Shown: in pieces, positions 11,824 through 17,975 of the stretch | Layout: each line of letters opens with the position of its first letter | Numbering within the stretch: position 1 is the first letter of the stretch | Virus record (IMG/VR): IMGVR_UViG_3300044631_000020 | Span: 1-23,358 of that record | Source: a virus | Direction: 5' to 3' (one strand) | Length of the DNA: 23,358 nucleotides | Program-made: the position numbers and the translations under genes | Notes under the pieces: model-generated | Seen by the model: the letters and a program-made list of their open reading frames with translations, nothing else | Database searches by the model: none | What the model was told of the DNA's origin: nothing

Positions 11824-13877
11824 CTAACCTAACAACAATATTCCCCAACGGCTTCGCGGCTGCCATAGAGAGCCAAGACCTGATCAACCCAGAAGAAGGG
11901 TTCAGGAAGCACTGCGAGGCGAGTGGCCTGCTGGTCAAAGAGATTATTGCAGACGGTGAAATTCATCGTGTGGCGCATGTGTCTTCTAAGAAGGGTGCAT
12001 TGGATGGTTGGTACATTTTGCACTCCAGCGGCAAGGTTCCTGTGGGCATTGCAGGGTGCTGGAAAGAGCCTGTGTTTGAAGTCAAGTGGGTGGCAGACAC
12101 TGGCAGGCAGATGTCGTTCACTGAGCGCTTTGAGCATGACAAGTGGATCGCTGAAGTCAAGGCCAAAAAGGAAGCTGACAGGCTGGCTTCTCAGGCCGTG
12201 GCAGCAGAAAGGGCAGAAGATGAGGTTGGGACGTATGCAGATGCGTCTGATGACCATCCATACCTAGTCAGGAAGCACATTGGCGCTCACGGGATTAAGA
12301 TTGACAGGGCAGGCAGGCTCGTTGTGCCGGTCATTGATCAGGGTGGGGAAATCCTGAGTTACCAGACCATTGATGCAGATGGCAACAAGCGGTTCCTAAA
12401 AGGTGGCAAGATTGAAGGTGGGTTTTATGAGTTGCGTGGCAACCGCAAGATCGTGTTCATTGGTGAGGGGTTTGCCACATGCGCATCGATCCATGAGGCG
12501 ACAGATTACACCGTGTTGGTGGCGTTTGACTGTGGCAACTTGGCAAAGGTGGCCAAGAGCGCCAAAGAGATGTTCCCAGGTTCAAAGATCATCATCGGCG
12601 CAGACAATGACCAGTTCACGGAGGGGAACCCTGGTGTCACCAAGGGCAGGGCTGCGGCGGCACTGGTGTTTGGGGAAATTGTGTACCCATCATTTGGGGA
12701 CTCGGACATGGTGGACAACAAGCCAACAGACTTCAACGATCTACATTGCCTGCAAGGTCTGGATGCCGTCAAAGAACAGATTGAGCGCGTAGCTGGCCCA
12801 ATGCGGGACAAACTGGCGTTTGAGTTCTCAAGGATTGATAGCCTAGAACTCACTCAAATCAACTGGATCGTGGATGACTACATCGAAAGCGACAGTTTGG
12901 CGCAAGTGTTCGGTGACCCTGGCGGTGGTAAGAGTTTTGTCAGCATTGACCTAGCCTGTTGCGTGGCCACCGGACGCGCATGGCATGGCCATGAAGTCAA
13001 GCAAGGCTCGGTGTTCTACATCGCAGGCGAGGGGCACAACGGCTTGGCCAGAAGGTTTAAGGCGTGGCAGTTGGGCAATAGCCAAACCCTTGATGGCGCA
13101 CCGTTGTACAAAAGCCACCGTGCGGCGCAGCTGTATGACGCAACAGAGGCGGCAGTGGTGGCCGAAGCCATCAAAGAGTTGTCACAGCAAGCTGGCACAG
13201 TGCCATCCATGATCATCATTGACACCTTGGCCAGAAACCATGGGGGTGACGAAAACAGCACTCAAGATATGAATGCGTTCATTCAACACCTTGATGTGTA
13301 TCTGCGCCAACCATGGAAATGTTGCGTCTTGGTGGTTCACCATTCAGGCGTGGCAGACAAGGATAGGTCAAGGGGTAGCACGGCATTGAAAGGTGCGCTT
13401 GATGCTGAGTACCGTTGCCAGTTGGATGCGGGAACCAAAACCATAGCCTTTGAATCCAAAAAGATGAAAGATGCAGAAATGCCTGCACCTAAGAATTTCC
13501 AGATCACACAAGTTGATCTGCCCATCCAAGACAAGCACGGCCTGCCAGTAAAAGGCGCATATTTGACCGCCGTAGACATCAGTGGGCTAATGGGTAACAT
13601 CCAAAAGCGGGTGGTTTTGTCAGGCAACCAGCGCATTGCTTTGAACAGTTTGGTGGCCATTGAAGTCAAACGGGCAGCAGATGGCATCGAGGGCTTTGCC
13701 GCCATGGTGGACTACGACGAATGGCGTGATTCAGCCAAAAGCCATGGTTTGAATGCTCGGCGGTTCAAAGAATCCATTGAAGCATTGGCTAAGAAAAACA
13801 TGGTTTTGGAGAATTCTGGTGTGTACCGAACTGTACCGAAAAGTACCGAAATCGGTACAGAACGTACAGAGGCTTGA
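11820..13877 (+). CDS. replicative primase-helicase (Toprim + RepA-like ATPase)
   Basis: 685 residues, coupled to the regulator by ATGA. The first 130 residues resemble the N-terminal DNA-binding part of phage primases (GWYILHSSGKVPVGIAGCWK). Toprim lies at about 165-310: VVPVIDQGGEILSYQTID, then FIGEGFATCASIHEA (E216) and IIIGADNDQ (D262, D264), with DFND near 304. A RepA-like AAA ATPase follows: Walker A GDPGGGKSF at 365-373, YIAGEGHNGLARRF, Walker B MIIIDTLARN and VVHHSGVADKDRSRGSTALK. It should prime and unwind DNA at the phage origin. The last 19 codons (VYRTVPKSTEIGTERTEA) are made of the GTACCGAA iterons that continue past the stop, so the origin overlaps the gene end. Confidence 0.88.
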   Translation: MTNLTTIFPNGFAAAIESQDLINPEEGFRKHCEASGLLVKEIIADGEIHRVAHVSSKKGALDGWYILHSSGKVPVGIAGCWKEPVFEVKWVADTGRQMSFTERFEHDKWIAEVKAKKEADRLASQAVAAERAEDEVGTYADASDDHPYLVRKHIGAHGIKIDRAGRLVVPVIDQGGEILSYQTIDADGNKRFLKGGKIEGGFYELRGNRKIVFIGEGFATCASIHEATDYTVLVAFDCGNLAKVAKSAKEMFPGSKIIIGADNDQFTEGNPGVTKGRAAAALVFGEIVYPSFGDSDMVDNKPTDFNDLHCLQGLDAVKEQIERVAGPMRDKLAFEFSRIDSLELTQINWIVDDYIESDSLAQVFGDPGGGKSFVSIDLACCVATGRAWHGHEVKQGSVFYIAGEGHNGLARRFKAWQLGNSQTLDGAPLYKSHRAAQLYDATEAAVVAEAIKELSQQAGTVPSMIIIDTLARNHGGDENSTQDMNAFIQHLDVYLRQPWKCCVLVVHHSGVADKDRSRGSTALKGALDAEYRCQLDAGTKTIAFESKKMKDAEMPAPKNFQITQVDLPIQDKHGLPVKGAYLTAVDISGLMGNIQKRVVLSGNQRIALNSLVAIEVKRAADGIEGFAAMVDYDEWRDSAKSHGLNARRFKESIEALAKKNMVLENSGVYRTVPKSTEIGTERTEA

Positions 13878-14009
13878 TGTACCGAAGCGTGTACCGAAAT
13901 GTACCGAAACGTACCGAAATGTACCGAAGCAAACCCCCTGTGGTGTACCGAAACGTACCGAACGTGTCTATAGACACGTTCAGGTTCGGTACAAAAAGGG
14001 TTTCGGTAC
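13823..14009. repeat. GTACCGAA iteron array, candidate replication origin
   Basis: Ten exact GTACCGAA copies begin at 13823, 13833, 13843, 13879, 13891, 13901, 13911, 13921, 13945 and 13955. Two exact inverted copies (TTCGGTAC) lie at 13985 and 14002, and a one-mismatch inverted copy at 13851. Most neighbours are spaced exactly 10 bp, one helical turn, as expected for cooperative binding by an initiator on one face of DNA. The array runs over the 3' end of the primase-helicase gene and into the 174-bp gap before RusA. That position next to the replication gene makes an origin the leading explanation. A regulatory array is the alternative. Confidence 0.7.
13960..13981. repeat. perfect 22-bp palindrome in the iteron array
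   Basis: The half GAACGTGTCTA (13960-13970) is followed directly by its exact reverse complement TAGACACGTTC (13971-13981). It begins at the end of the last direct iteron (13955-13962) and is followed by the inverted iterons, so it marks the point where iteron orientation flips. Confidence 0.75.
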
Positions 14010-14051
14010 ATGCCGGCGGTTTTTGGGGTGTTTTTGGTGGGTTAGGGATGG

Positions 14052-14414
14052 ATGGGGATGGTGGCCATGATTGAAGTGGAAATGGACATGAAAATTGTGT
14101 CAGTGGCCAACATGCGGTTGCATTGGGCGGCGAAAGCTAGGCTGACCAAAAGTCAGCGACAAAAAACCAGAAACGCGCTGGCGGCTGTTGCGCAGTCTTT
14201 TGGTGTGGAAGTGCTGCCAGTGACCGTTGTGCTGACTAGGGTGGCTCCAAGGCGCTTGGATGGGGATAACCTTCAGTCTGGCTTCAAGGCCGTGCGTGAT
14301 GGCGTTGCTGATTGGCTTGGCGTGGATGATGGCAGTGGTTTGATCGATTGGCAGTATTGTCAGCGGTCTAGCGGCCCGAAGGTTTACAAGGTTGAGATCG
14401 AAGTGATAACATGA
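14052..14414 (+). CDS. RusA-like Holliday junction resolvase
   Basis: 120 residues. The core RRLDGDNLQSGFKAVRDGVA then DWLGVDDGSG matches the RusA signature: D70-G-D72-N73 with a following Lys79, and DD92-93. RusA cleaves Holliday junctions symmetrically as a dimer. MRLHWAAKARLTKSQRQKTR is the usual basic N-terminal segment. The first 13 residues are Met/Val-rich and the start is uncertain: ATG 14052 (AGGG 4 bases upstream) or ATG 14067 (5 residues shorter) are both possible. It follows the iteron array and precedes TerS, consistent with resolving replication or recombination intermediates before packaging. Confidence 0.82.
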   Translation: MGMVAMIEVEMDMKIVSVANMRLHWAAKARLTKSQRQKTRNALAAVAQSFGVEVLPVTVVLTRVAPRRLDGDNLQSGFKAVRDGVADWLGVDDGSGLIDWQYCQRSSGPKVYKVEIEVIT

Positions 14415-14498
14415 TGCCGTGCGCCACTTTGCAGTTGCCGCATGTTTTGGGGGAAAGCGCCATTGGCGTGAGTACCTCGCTTTTTTAGGAGTTTACAA

Positions 14499-15011
14499 GT
14501 GACTGAAAACTTGGTGTCAGAGATGACAGTGCAAAGAGAAGGCCCAGGCCGTCCGGCCTTGTTTCCGGCAGAACACACCGTTTGGCAAAATATCCTTCTT
14601 GGCATCTCAGAAGGTAAAAGTCTAAGCAGCACACTTCGAGCCGAAGGGATGCCCAGTTACTCACTGGCGCGTCAAATGATTAAGAACAATCCAGAGTTCA
14701 GGGCGGCTTACGAAAAGGCCGTAGAAGACCGCGCAGACCGTTTGGCAGAGGAAATCATTGAGTTGTCAGACAAAGAGTTGCCTGATGGCTTAGAAGGCCC
14801 TATGGCTAGTGCTTGGGTTCAACAGAAACGATTGCAAGTTGAAGCGCGCAAATGGGTAGCTGCAAAACTTAAACCTAAAACCTATGGTGATCGCATTGAC
14901 GTGGCCGTTACTGATCACAGGATTAGCGTGATGGATGCGCTGACTCAAGCCAAACAACGTGTGTTGATGGATGACAGTAACGTCATGGATGTTGATGCAA
15001 AGGAAGCGTAA
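14499..15011 (+). CDS. terS: terminase small subunit
   Basis: 170 residues from GTG 14499, with AGGAG 7 bases upstream. An N-terminal HTH-like region (EGKSLSSTLRAEGMPSYSLA, then RQMIKNNPEFRAAYEKA) is followed by a long helix (EDRADRLAEEIIELSDKELP) and the typical TerS block LQVEARKWVAAKLKPKTYGD. It recognises the packaging site and loads the large subunit, which follows after 333 non-coding bases. The C-terminal 30 residues (VMDALTQAKQRVLMDDSNVM) are probably the TerL-interaction tail. The gene follows RusA after an 84-bp gap. Function is well supported by motif and by adjacency to TerL. Confidence 0.85.
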   Translation: MTENLVSEMTVQREGPGRPALFPAEHTVWQNILLGISEGKSLSSTLRAEGMPSYSLARQMIKNNPEFRAAYEKAVEDRADRLAEEIIELSDKELPDGLEGPMASAWVQQKRLQVEARKWVAAKLKPKTYGDRIDVAVTDHRISVMDALTQAKQRVLMDDSNVMDVDAKEA

Positions 15012-15149
15012 TTGTCGCCCAATGGCCAAAATTTGTACAATTACGCGCACGCGCATGCGAGTTGCGCAGACGCAACGAAAAGAAGGCTCGGCAAGCAGAA
15101 AAGTGCAGGCTACTTAATACAATGACCATTATGTTAAGTTGACCCTAAG

Positions 15150-15238
15150 TTATCCACAGAAAAAAGAATGACAAAGTATTACAGTTTAAGTTATGCACAG
15201 GTAATTGTGGACAAGTGTGCATAACTGCCTGTGGACAA
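15150..15238. promoter_or_regulatory. cluster of five DnaA-box-like sites
   Basis: TTATCCACA (15150-15158, +), TTATGCACA (15191-15199, +) and TGTGCATAA (15216-15224, reverse of TTATGCACA) fit the TTATNCACA consensus exactly. TGTGGACAA at 15206-15214 and 15230-15238 are the reverse of TTGTCCACA, one mismatch. The two forward sites lie in a repeated AAGTTATNCACAG block. Five sites in 89 bp is far above chance and resembles a bacterial oriC. Confidence 0.72.
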
Positions 15239-15265
15239 GGCAAATTCCCACCCGCTGGCCGCGGT

Positions 15266-15292
15266 GGGGGGGGTAGGGCCGGAGGGAAAGGG
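15266..15292 (+). other. potential G-quadruplex motif
   Basis: Four G-tracts: G8 at 15266-15273, GGG 15276-15278, GGG 15284-15286 and GGG 15290-15292, with loops TA, CCGGA and AAA. All loops are 7 bases or shorter, so the canonical G3+N1-7 pattern is met. Confidence 0.5.
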
Positions 15293-15314
15293 CCGCGGGA
15301 ACGGTAGCCCCGCG

Positions 15315-15344
15315 AACATTTTTAAATTTTTTTTTAATAAATAA
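15315..15344. other. AT-rich tract, possible DNA-unwinding element
   Basis: Thirty bases before the TerL ATG contain only one C; all others are A or T, in runs such as TTTTTAAATTTTTTTTTAAT. It follows a very GC-rich segment and lies 77 bp from the last DnaA box, the typical position of an unwinding element. It also leaves TerL without a Shine-Dalgarno. Confidence 0.45.
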
Positions 15345-16871
15345 ATGCAAACCACGATTTACAAACCCGAAGATGAGCAGGAACTGATGGCCACGCTGTG
15401 GACACCGGCGATCGCAGACGACCCCGAAGCCTTCGTGCTGTTTGCTTTTCCTTGGGGTCAGGAGAACACGCCTTTGGCGAACTTCAAAGGCCCGCGCAAG
15501 TGGCAGCGCGAAGTCTTACGGGACATTGCAGCCCACGTCAAGCGGCAGAAGGGGTTAGTAGATTTTGAAACCCTGCGCCAAGCCGTGTCGTCTGGCCGAG
15601 GGATTGGCAAGTCTGCCTTGGTATCTTGGTTAACGATCTGGATGTTATCCACGCGCATTGGCTCGACAACGATCATTTCGGCGAACTCGGAAGCCCAGCT
15701 GCGGGCGGTGACATGGGCTGAGATCACGAAGTGGTTGGCGATGAGCATCAACAGCCATTGGTTTGAGGTGTCGGCCACCAAGGTAGCGCCTGCGAACTGG
15801 TTGACTGAACTGGTTGAAAAAGACCTTAGAAAAGGAACCCGTTATTGGGCGGTTGAGGGCCGCTTGTGGTCTGCTGAGAATCCTGACTCTTACGCTGGTG
15901 TTCACAATCACGATGGTGTGATGGTGATTTTTGATGAGGCCAGTGGTATTGACGACAGTATTTGGGCTGTGACGGCGGGATTTTTTACTGAGAACACACC
16001 AAACAGGCTTTGGTTGGCGTTCTCCAATCCGCGGCGCAATACGGGTTATTTTTATGAGTGTTTTAACTCTAAGCGGGACTTTTGGACAAATAAGGTTGTG
16101 GATGCCAGGACGGTTGAGGGGACAGATAAACAAGTTTATCAGGGCATTATTGATGAGTACGGCCCTGATTCAGCGCAGGCGCACGTTGAGGTTTACGGCA
16201 TGTTCCCGTCTGAAGGTGATGACCAGTTTATACCGGCGAACATTGTGGATGAGGCCATGGCGCGGCCTAAGTACAAGGATCAGACAGCGCCGATCATCAT
16301 TGGAGTTGATCCTGCAAGGTTTGGTGCTGATGCTACGGTGATTGCGATCAGGCAGGGTAGGGATATTGTGAGAATTGACAGGCACAGGGGTGATGACACG
16401 ATGACGGTGGTGGGGCATATTATTGAGGCGATGGAGGAATTCAAGCCTGCGATGGTGGTGATTGACGAAGGTGGGTTGGGTGCTGGCATTGTTGACCGTT
16501 TGAAGGAGCAAAGGTACAAAATCAAAGGTGTCAACTTTGGCAATAAATCGGCAAATCCAATCATGTATGGCAATAAAAGGGCTGAAATGTGGGGGAAAAT
16601 GAAGGATTGGTTGAAAAGTGCAAGCATCCCAAAAGATAGATTCTTGAAAACTGATTTAATTTCGCCTATGATCAAGCCGGATTCAAAAGGCACGATCTTT
16701 TTGGAGTCAAAAAAGGACATGAAGGCAAGGGGCTTGGCCTCGCCTGATGCGGCTGATGCGATATGTGTGACTTTTGCTTTTCCTGTGGCGCATCGTGAGT
16801 ACAATGAGAGCACTAAGCGCAGGGCTTATGCCGGCAGTGCTGGGGTTACAACTTCTTGGATGGGGTCTTAA
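15345..16871 (+). CDS. terL: terminase large subunit (P22-like)
   Basis: 508 residues. The ATPase has Walker A SSGRGIGKSALVSW (G84-S90), Walker B VMVIFDEAS (192-200) and a coupling motif near NRLWLAFSNPRRNTGYFYE. The nuclease has IIGVDPARFGADATV (D322), MVVIDEGGLGAGIVD (D374) and SPDAADAICVTFAFP (D468, D471), an RNase H-like metal centre. It translocates DNA into the procapsid through the portal and cuts concatemers. The start is uncertain: ATG 15345 has no Shine-Dalgarno (AT-rich leader), whereas ATG 15387 (MATLWTPAIADDP) has AGGA upstream. I keep the longer form. The portal downstream is P22-like, consistent with this class. Confidence 0.93.
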   Translation: MQTTIYKPEDEQELMATLWTPAIADDPEAFVLFAFPWGQENTPLANFKGPRKWQREVLRDIAAHVKRQKGLVDFETLRQAVSSGRGIGKSALVSWLTIWMLSTRIGSTTIISANSEAQLRAVTWAEITKWLAMSINSHWFEVSATKVAPANWLTELVEKDLRKGTRYWAVEGRLWSAENPDSYAGVHNHDGVMVIFDEASGIDDSIWAVTAGFFTENTPNRLWLAFSNPRRNTGYFYECFNSKRDFWTNKVVDARTVEGTDKQVYQGIIDEYGPDSAQAHVEVYGMFPSEGDDQFIPANIVDEAMARPKYKDQTAPIIIGVDPARFGADATVIAIRQGRDIVRIDRHRGDDTMTVVGHIIEAMEEFKPAMVVIDEGGLGAGIVDRLKEQRYKIKGVNFGNKSANPIMYGNKRAEMWGKMKDWLKSASIPKDRFLKTDLISPMIKPDSKGTIFLESKKDMKARGLASPDAADAICVTFAFPVAHREYNESTKRRAYAGSAGVTTSWMGS

Positions 16872-16873
16872 GC

Positions 16874-17134
16874 ATGGCGACAAAGAAAAGTGTATCGTTA
16901 AGTGTTGGCCGCGGTGAGAAGTTGCCGGTGTCTAAGGGTGCAGGCTTGACAGCCAAAGGCCGCGAGAAGTACAACCGCGAAACGGGTAGTAATTTGAAAG
17001 CGCCAGCGCCTAATCCAAAGACCAAGGCAGATCAGGGGCGCAAGGATTCATTTTGTGCAAGAATGGGCGCAGTGGCAGCCAACGCCAAAGATGGCGAACG
17101 CGCTAAAGCGGCTCTTAAACGATGGAAGTGTTAA
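16874..17134 (+). CDS. small basic phage protein (DUF6321-like)
   Basis: 86 residues from ATG 16874 (MATKKSVSLSVGRGEKLPVS), chosen over an upstream in-frame ATG at 16856 that would overlap TerL. It has the block KGAGLTAKGREKYNRETGSN, then Pro/Lys-rich linker and the ending KDSFCARMGAVAANAKDGER then AKAALKRWKC. This 'DSFCARM.....AKDGERAKAALKRW' motif is characteristic of small phage and prophage proteins classed, to my recollection, as DUF6321. Strong basic charge suggests nucleic-acid or capsid contact; the function is unknown. It is one of three consecutive small basic genes between TerL and portal. Confidence 0.75.
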   Translation: MATKKSVSLSVGRGEKLPVSKGAGLTAKGREKYNRETGSNLKAPAPNPKTKADQGRKDSFCARMGAVAANAKDGERAKAALKRWKC

Positions 17135-17137
17135 ATC

Positions 17138-17302
17138 ATGGCTACTAAACCTGGTCTTTATGCCAACATTCACGCAAAACAGGCTAGGATAGCCGCTGGC
17201 TCTAAAGAGAAAATGCGTAAGCCTGGCTCTGCTGGCGCTCCAACAGCCAAAGATTTTAAAGAGTCTGCTAAGACGGCAAAGCCTGCCAAAAAGGGGAAGT
17301 AA
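17138..17302 (+). CDS. small basic phage protein
   Basis: 54 residues: MATKPGLYANIHAKQARIAA, GSKEKMRKPGSAGAPTAKDF, KESAKTAKPAKKGK. It is Lys/Ala-rich with no hydrophobic core, probably disordered or nucleic-acid-binding. The sequence 'KPGLYANIHAKQARIAAGS.EKMRKPGS.GAPTAK.F..SAKTAK' is a recurrent short phage protein near TerL and portal. TAAATG joins its stop directly to the next gene. Function is unknown. Confidence 0.68.
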   Translation: MATKPGLYANIHAKQARIAAGSKEKMRKPGSAGAPTAKDFKESAKTAKPAKKGK

Positions 17303-17758
17303 ATGAGTTTTACCAAACCTATTGGCGTTGCGTATCTTGACCAAGATATTGATGGCGGCATTATTGGCGCTACCGATCCGCAGCCGATTAACGGCACAAC
17401 GGTTTTTGCAACCACACAACTAGGTTACACCAACGCAGCTTACGGGACGGTTACCCAGCAAACCAATAAAGCTACGGGTGTCACGATAAACAAGACTGCT
17501 GGAACTATTACGACAGCAAACGCTCAACTAGCCCCTAGCGCAGACGTTGCGTTCATTGTCACTAACGATAAAGTGTCTGCTTTGGACACGGTGATTGTAA
17601 ATATTGCGTCTGGCGCTACGGCTACTTTTGCATATTCAATTTCGGTAGTAACGGTAACTGATGGCGCATTTACAATCAATTTAAGCAATGTGTCGAGCAA
17701 CGCTTACACAGACACGCTTAAAATCAATTTTGCTGTTCTTCACGTTTTACCCGCATAA
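17303..17758 (+). CDS. beta-rich virion protein, possible decoration protein
   Basis: 151 residues. MSFTKPIGVAYLDQDIDGGI is followed by alternating beta segments: QQTNKATGVTINKTAGTITT, APSADVAFIVTNDKVSALDT, VIVNIASGATATFAYSISVV, FTINLSNVSSNA and INFAVLHVLPA. 'QATNKATGVT.N...G.ITM..A.L......F...N......D.V..NI.SG' is familiar from phage structural proteins. A jelly-roll or immunoglobulin-like fold is likely, with a capsid or connector role inferred from the position between terminase and portal. The ATG abuts the previous stop. Confidence 0.7.
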   Translation: MSFTKPIGVAYLDQDIDGGIIGATDPQPINGTTVFATTQLGYTNAAYGTVTQQTNKATGVTINKTAGTITTANAQLAPSADVAFIVTNDKVSALDTVIVNIASGATATFAYSISVVTVTDGAFTINLSNVSSNAYTDTLKINFAVLHVLPA

Positions 17759-17766
17759 GGACAACT

Positions 17767-17910
17767 ATGCCATTGGTCAAATCCAAATCACCCGAAGCCT
17801 TTCGCAAGAACGTGAAGGCTGAAGTTGCCGCAGGCAAGCCTGTCAAGCAGGCCGTGGCCATTGCTTATTCGGTTAAGCGCGAAGCTGCCAAACCGAAAGC
17901 CAAAAAATGA
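17767..17910 (+). CDS. small basic phage protein (DUF6496-like)
   Basis: 47 residues: MPLVKSKSPEAFRKNVKAEV, AAGKPVKQAVAIAYSVKREA, AKPKAKK. The 'SPEAF.KN.KAE.AAGKP.KQAVAIAYSVKREA' pattern recurs in small phage proteins and resembles the KQAVAIA core of DUF6496. It is highly basic, so DNA-binding is plausible but unproven. Its TGA overlaps the ATG of a further micro-ORF (17907). Confidence 0.68.
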   Translation: MPLVKSKSPEAFRKNVKAEVAAGKPVKQAVAIAYSVKREAAKPKAKK

Positions 17911-17975
17911 AGCACAAAGGCAAAGAATACCTTATGATGCGTGAACCCGATGTGATTGGAGTTTTTAATGGCTGA
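17907..17975 (+). CDS. 22-residue micro-ORF upstream of portal
   Basis: MKHKGKEYLMMREPDVIGVF then NG, starting by ATGA overlap with the previous stop and ending 8 bases inside the portal gene. It contains the portal Shine-Dalgarno (GGAG 17958-17961), so it may only be a coupling leader. Coding is uncertain. Confidence 0.35.
   Translation: MKHKGKEYLMMREPDVIGVFNG

Larger units (their letters stand above)
15012..15344. other. 333-bp non-coding region between TerS and TerL
   Basis: This is the longest gene-free stretch of the window. From left to right it holds a GTTGCG-CAGA-CGCAAC hairpin (15061-15076), five DnaA-box-like 9-mers (15150-15238), a G-rich quadruplex-capable run (15266-15292), a CGCGGG-N9-CCCGCG inverted repeat (15294-15314) and a 30-bp almost pure A/T tract (15315-15344) running to the TerL start. 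No ORF of credible length is present. Origin, packaging-site or regulatory roles are possible. Confidence 0.7.

Noticed and set aside
13823-14009. CRISPR array
   Set aside because: Units are 8 bp at about 10-bp spacing with no spacers of 25-40 bp and with mixed orientation. No cas operon is present, and the Cas4-like nuclease belongs to a recombination set.
13712-14074. ORFs on both strands rich in VYRNVPKRTE or FGTFRYISVH-type repeats
   Set aside because: They are translations of the GTACCGAA iterons in arbitrary frames, with no ordinary protein sequence; open frames follow from the repeat lacking stop codons.
14411-14488. 25-residue ORF (MMPCATLQLPHVLGESAIGV...) between RusA and TerS
   Set aside because: It starts by ATGA overlap but has no recognisable composition or family; it probably only bridges the gap and brings the TerS ribosome-binding site. 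Left unannotated.
15645-16133. Long antisense ORFs within TerL
   Set aside because: Composition is unlike neighbours and they lie opposite the ATPase and nuclease motifs of an intact terminase.
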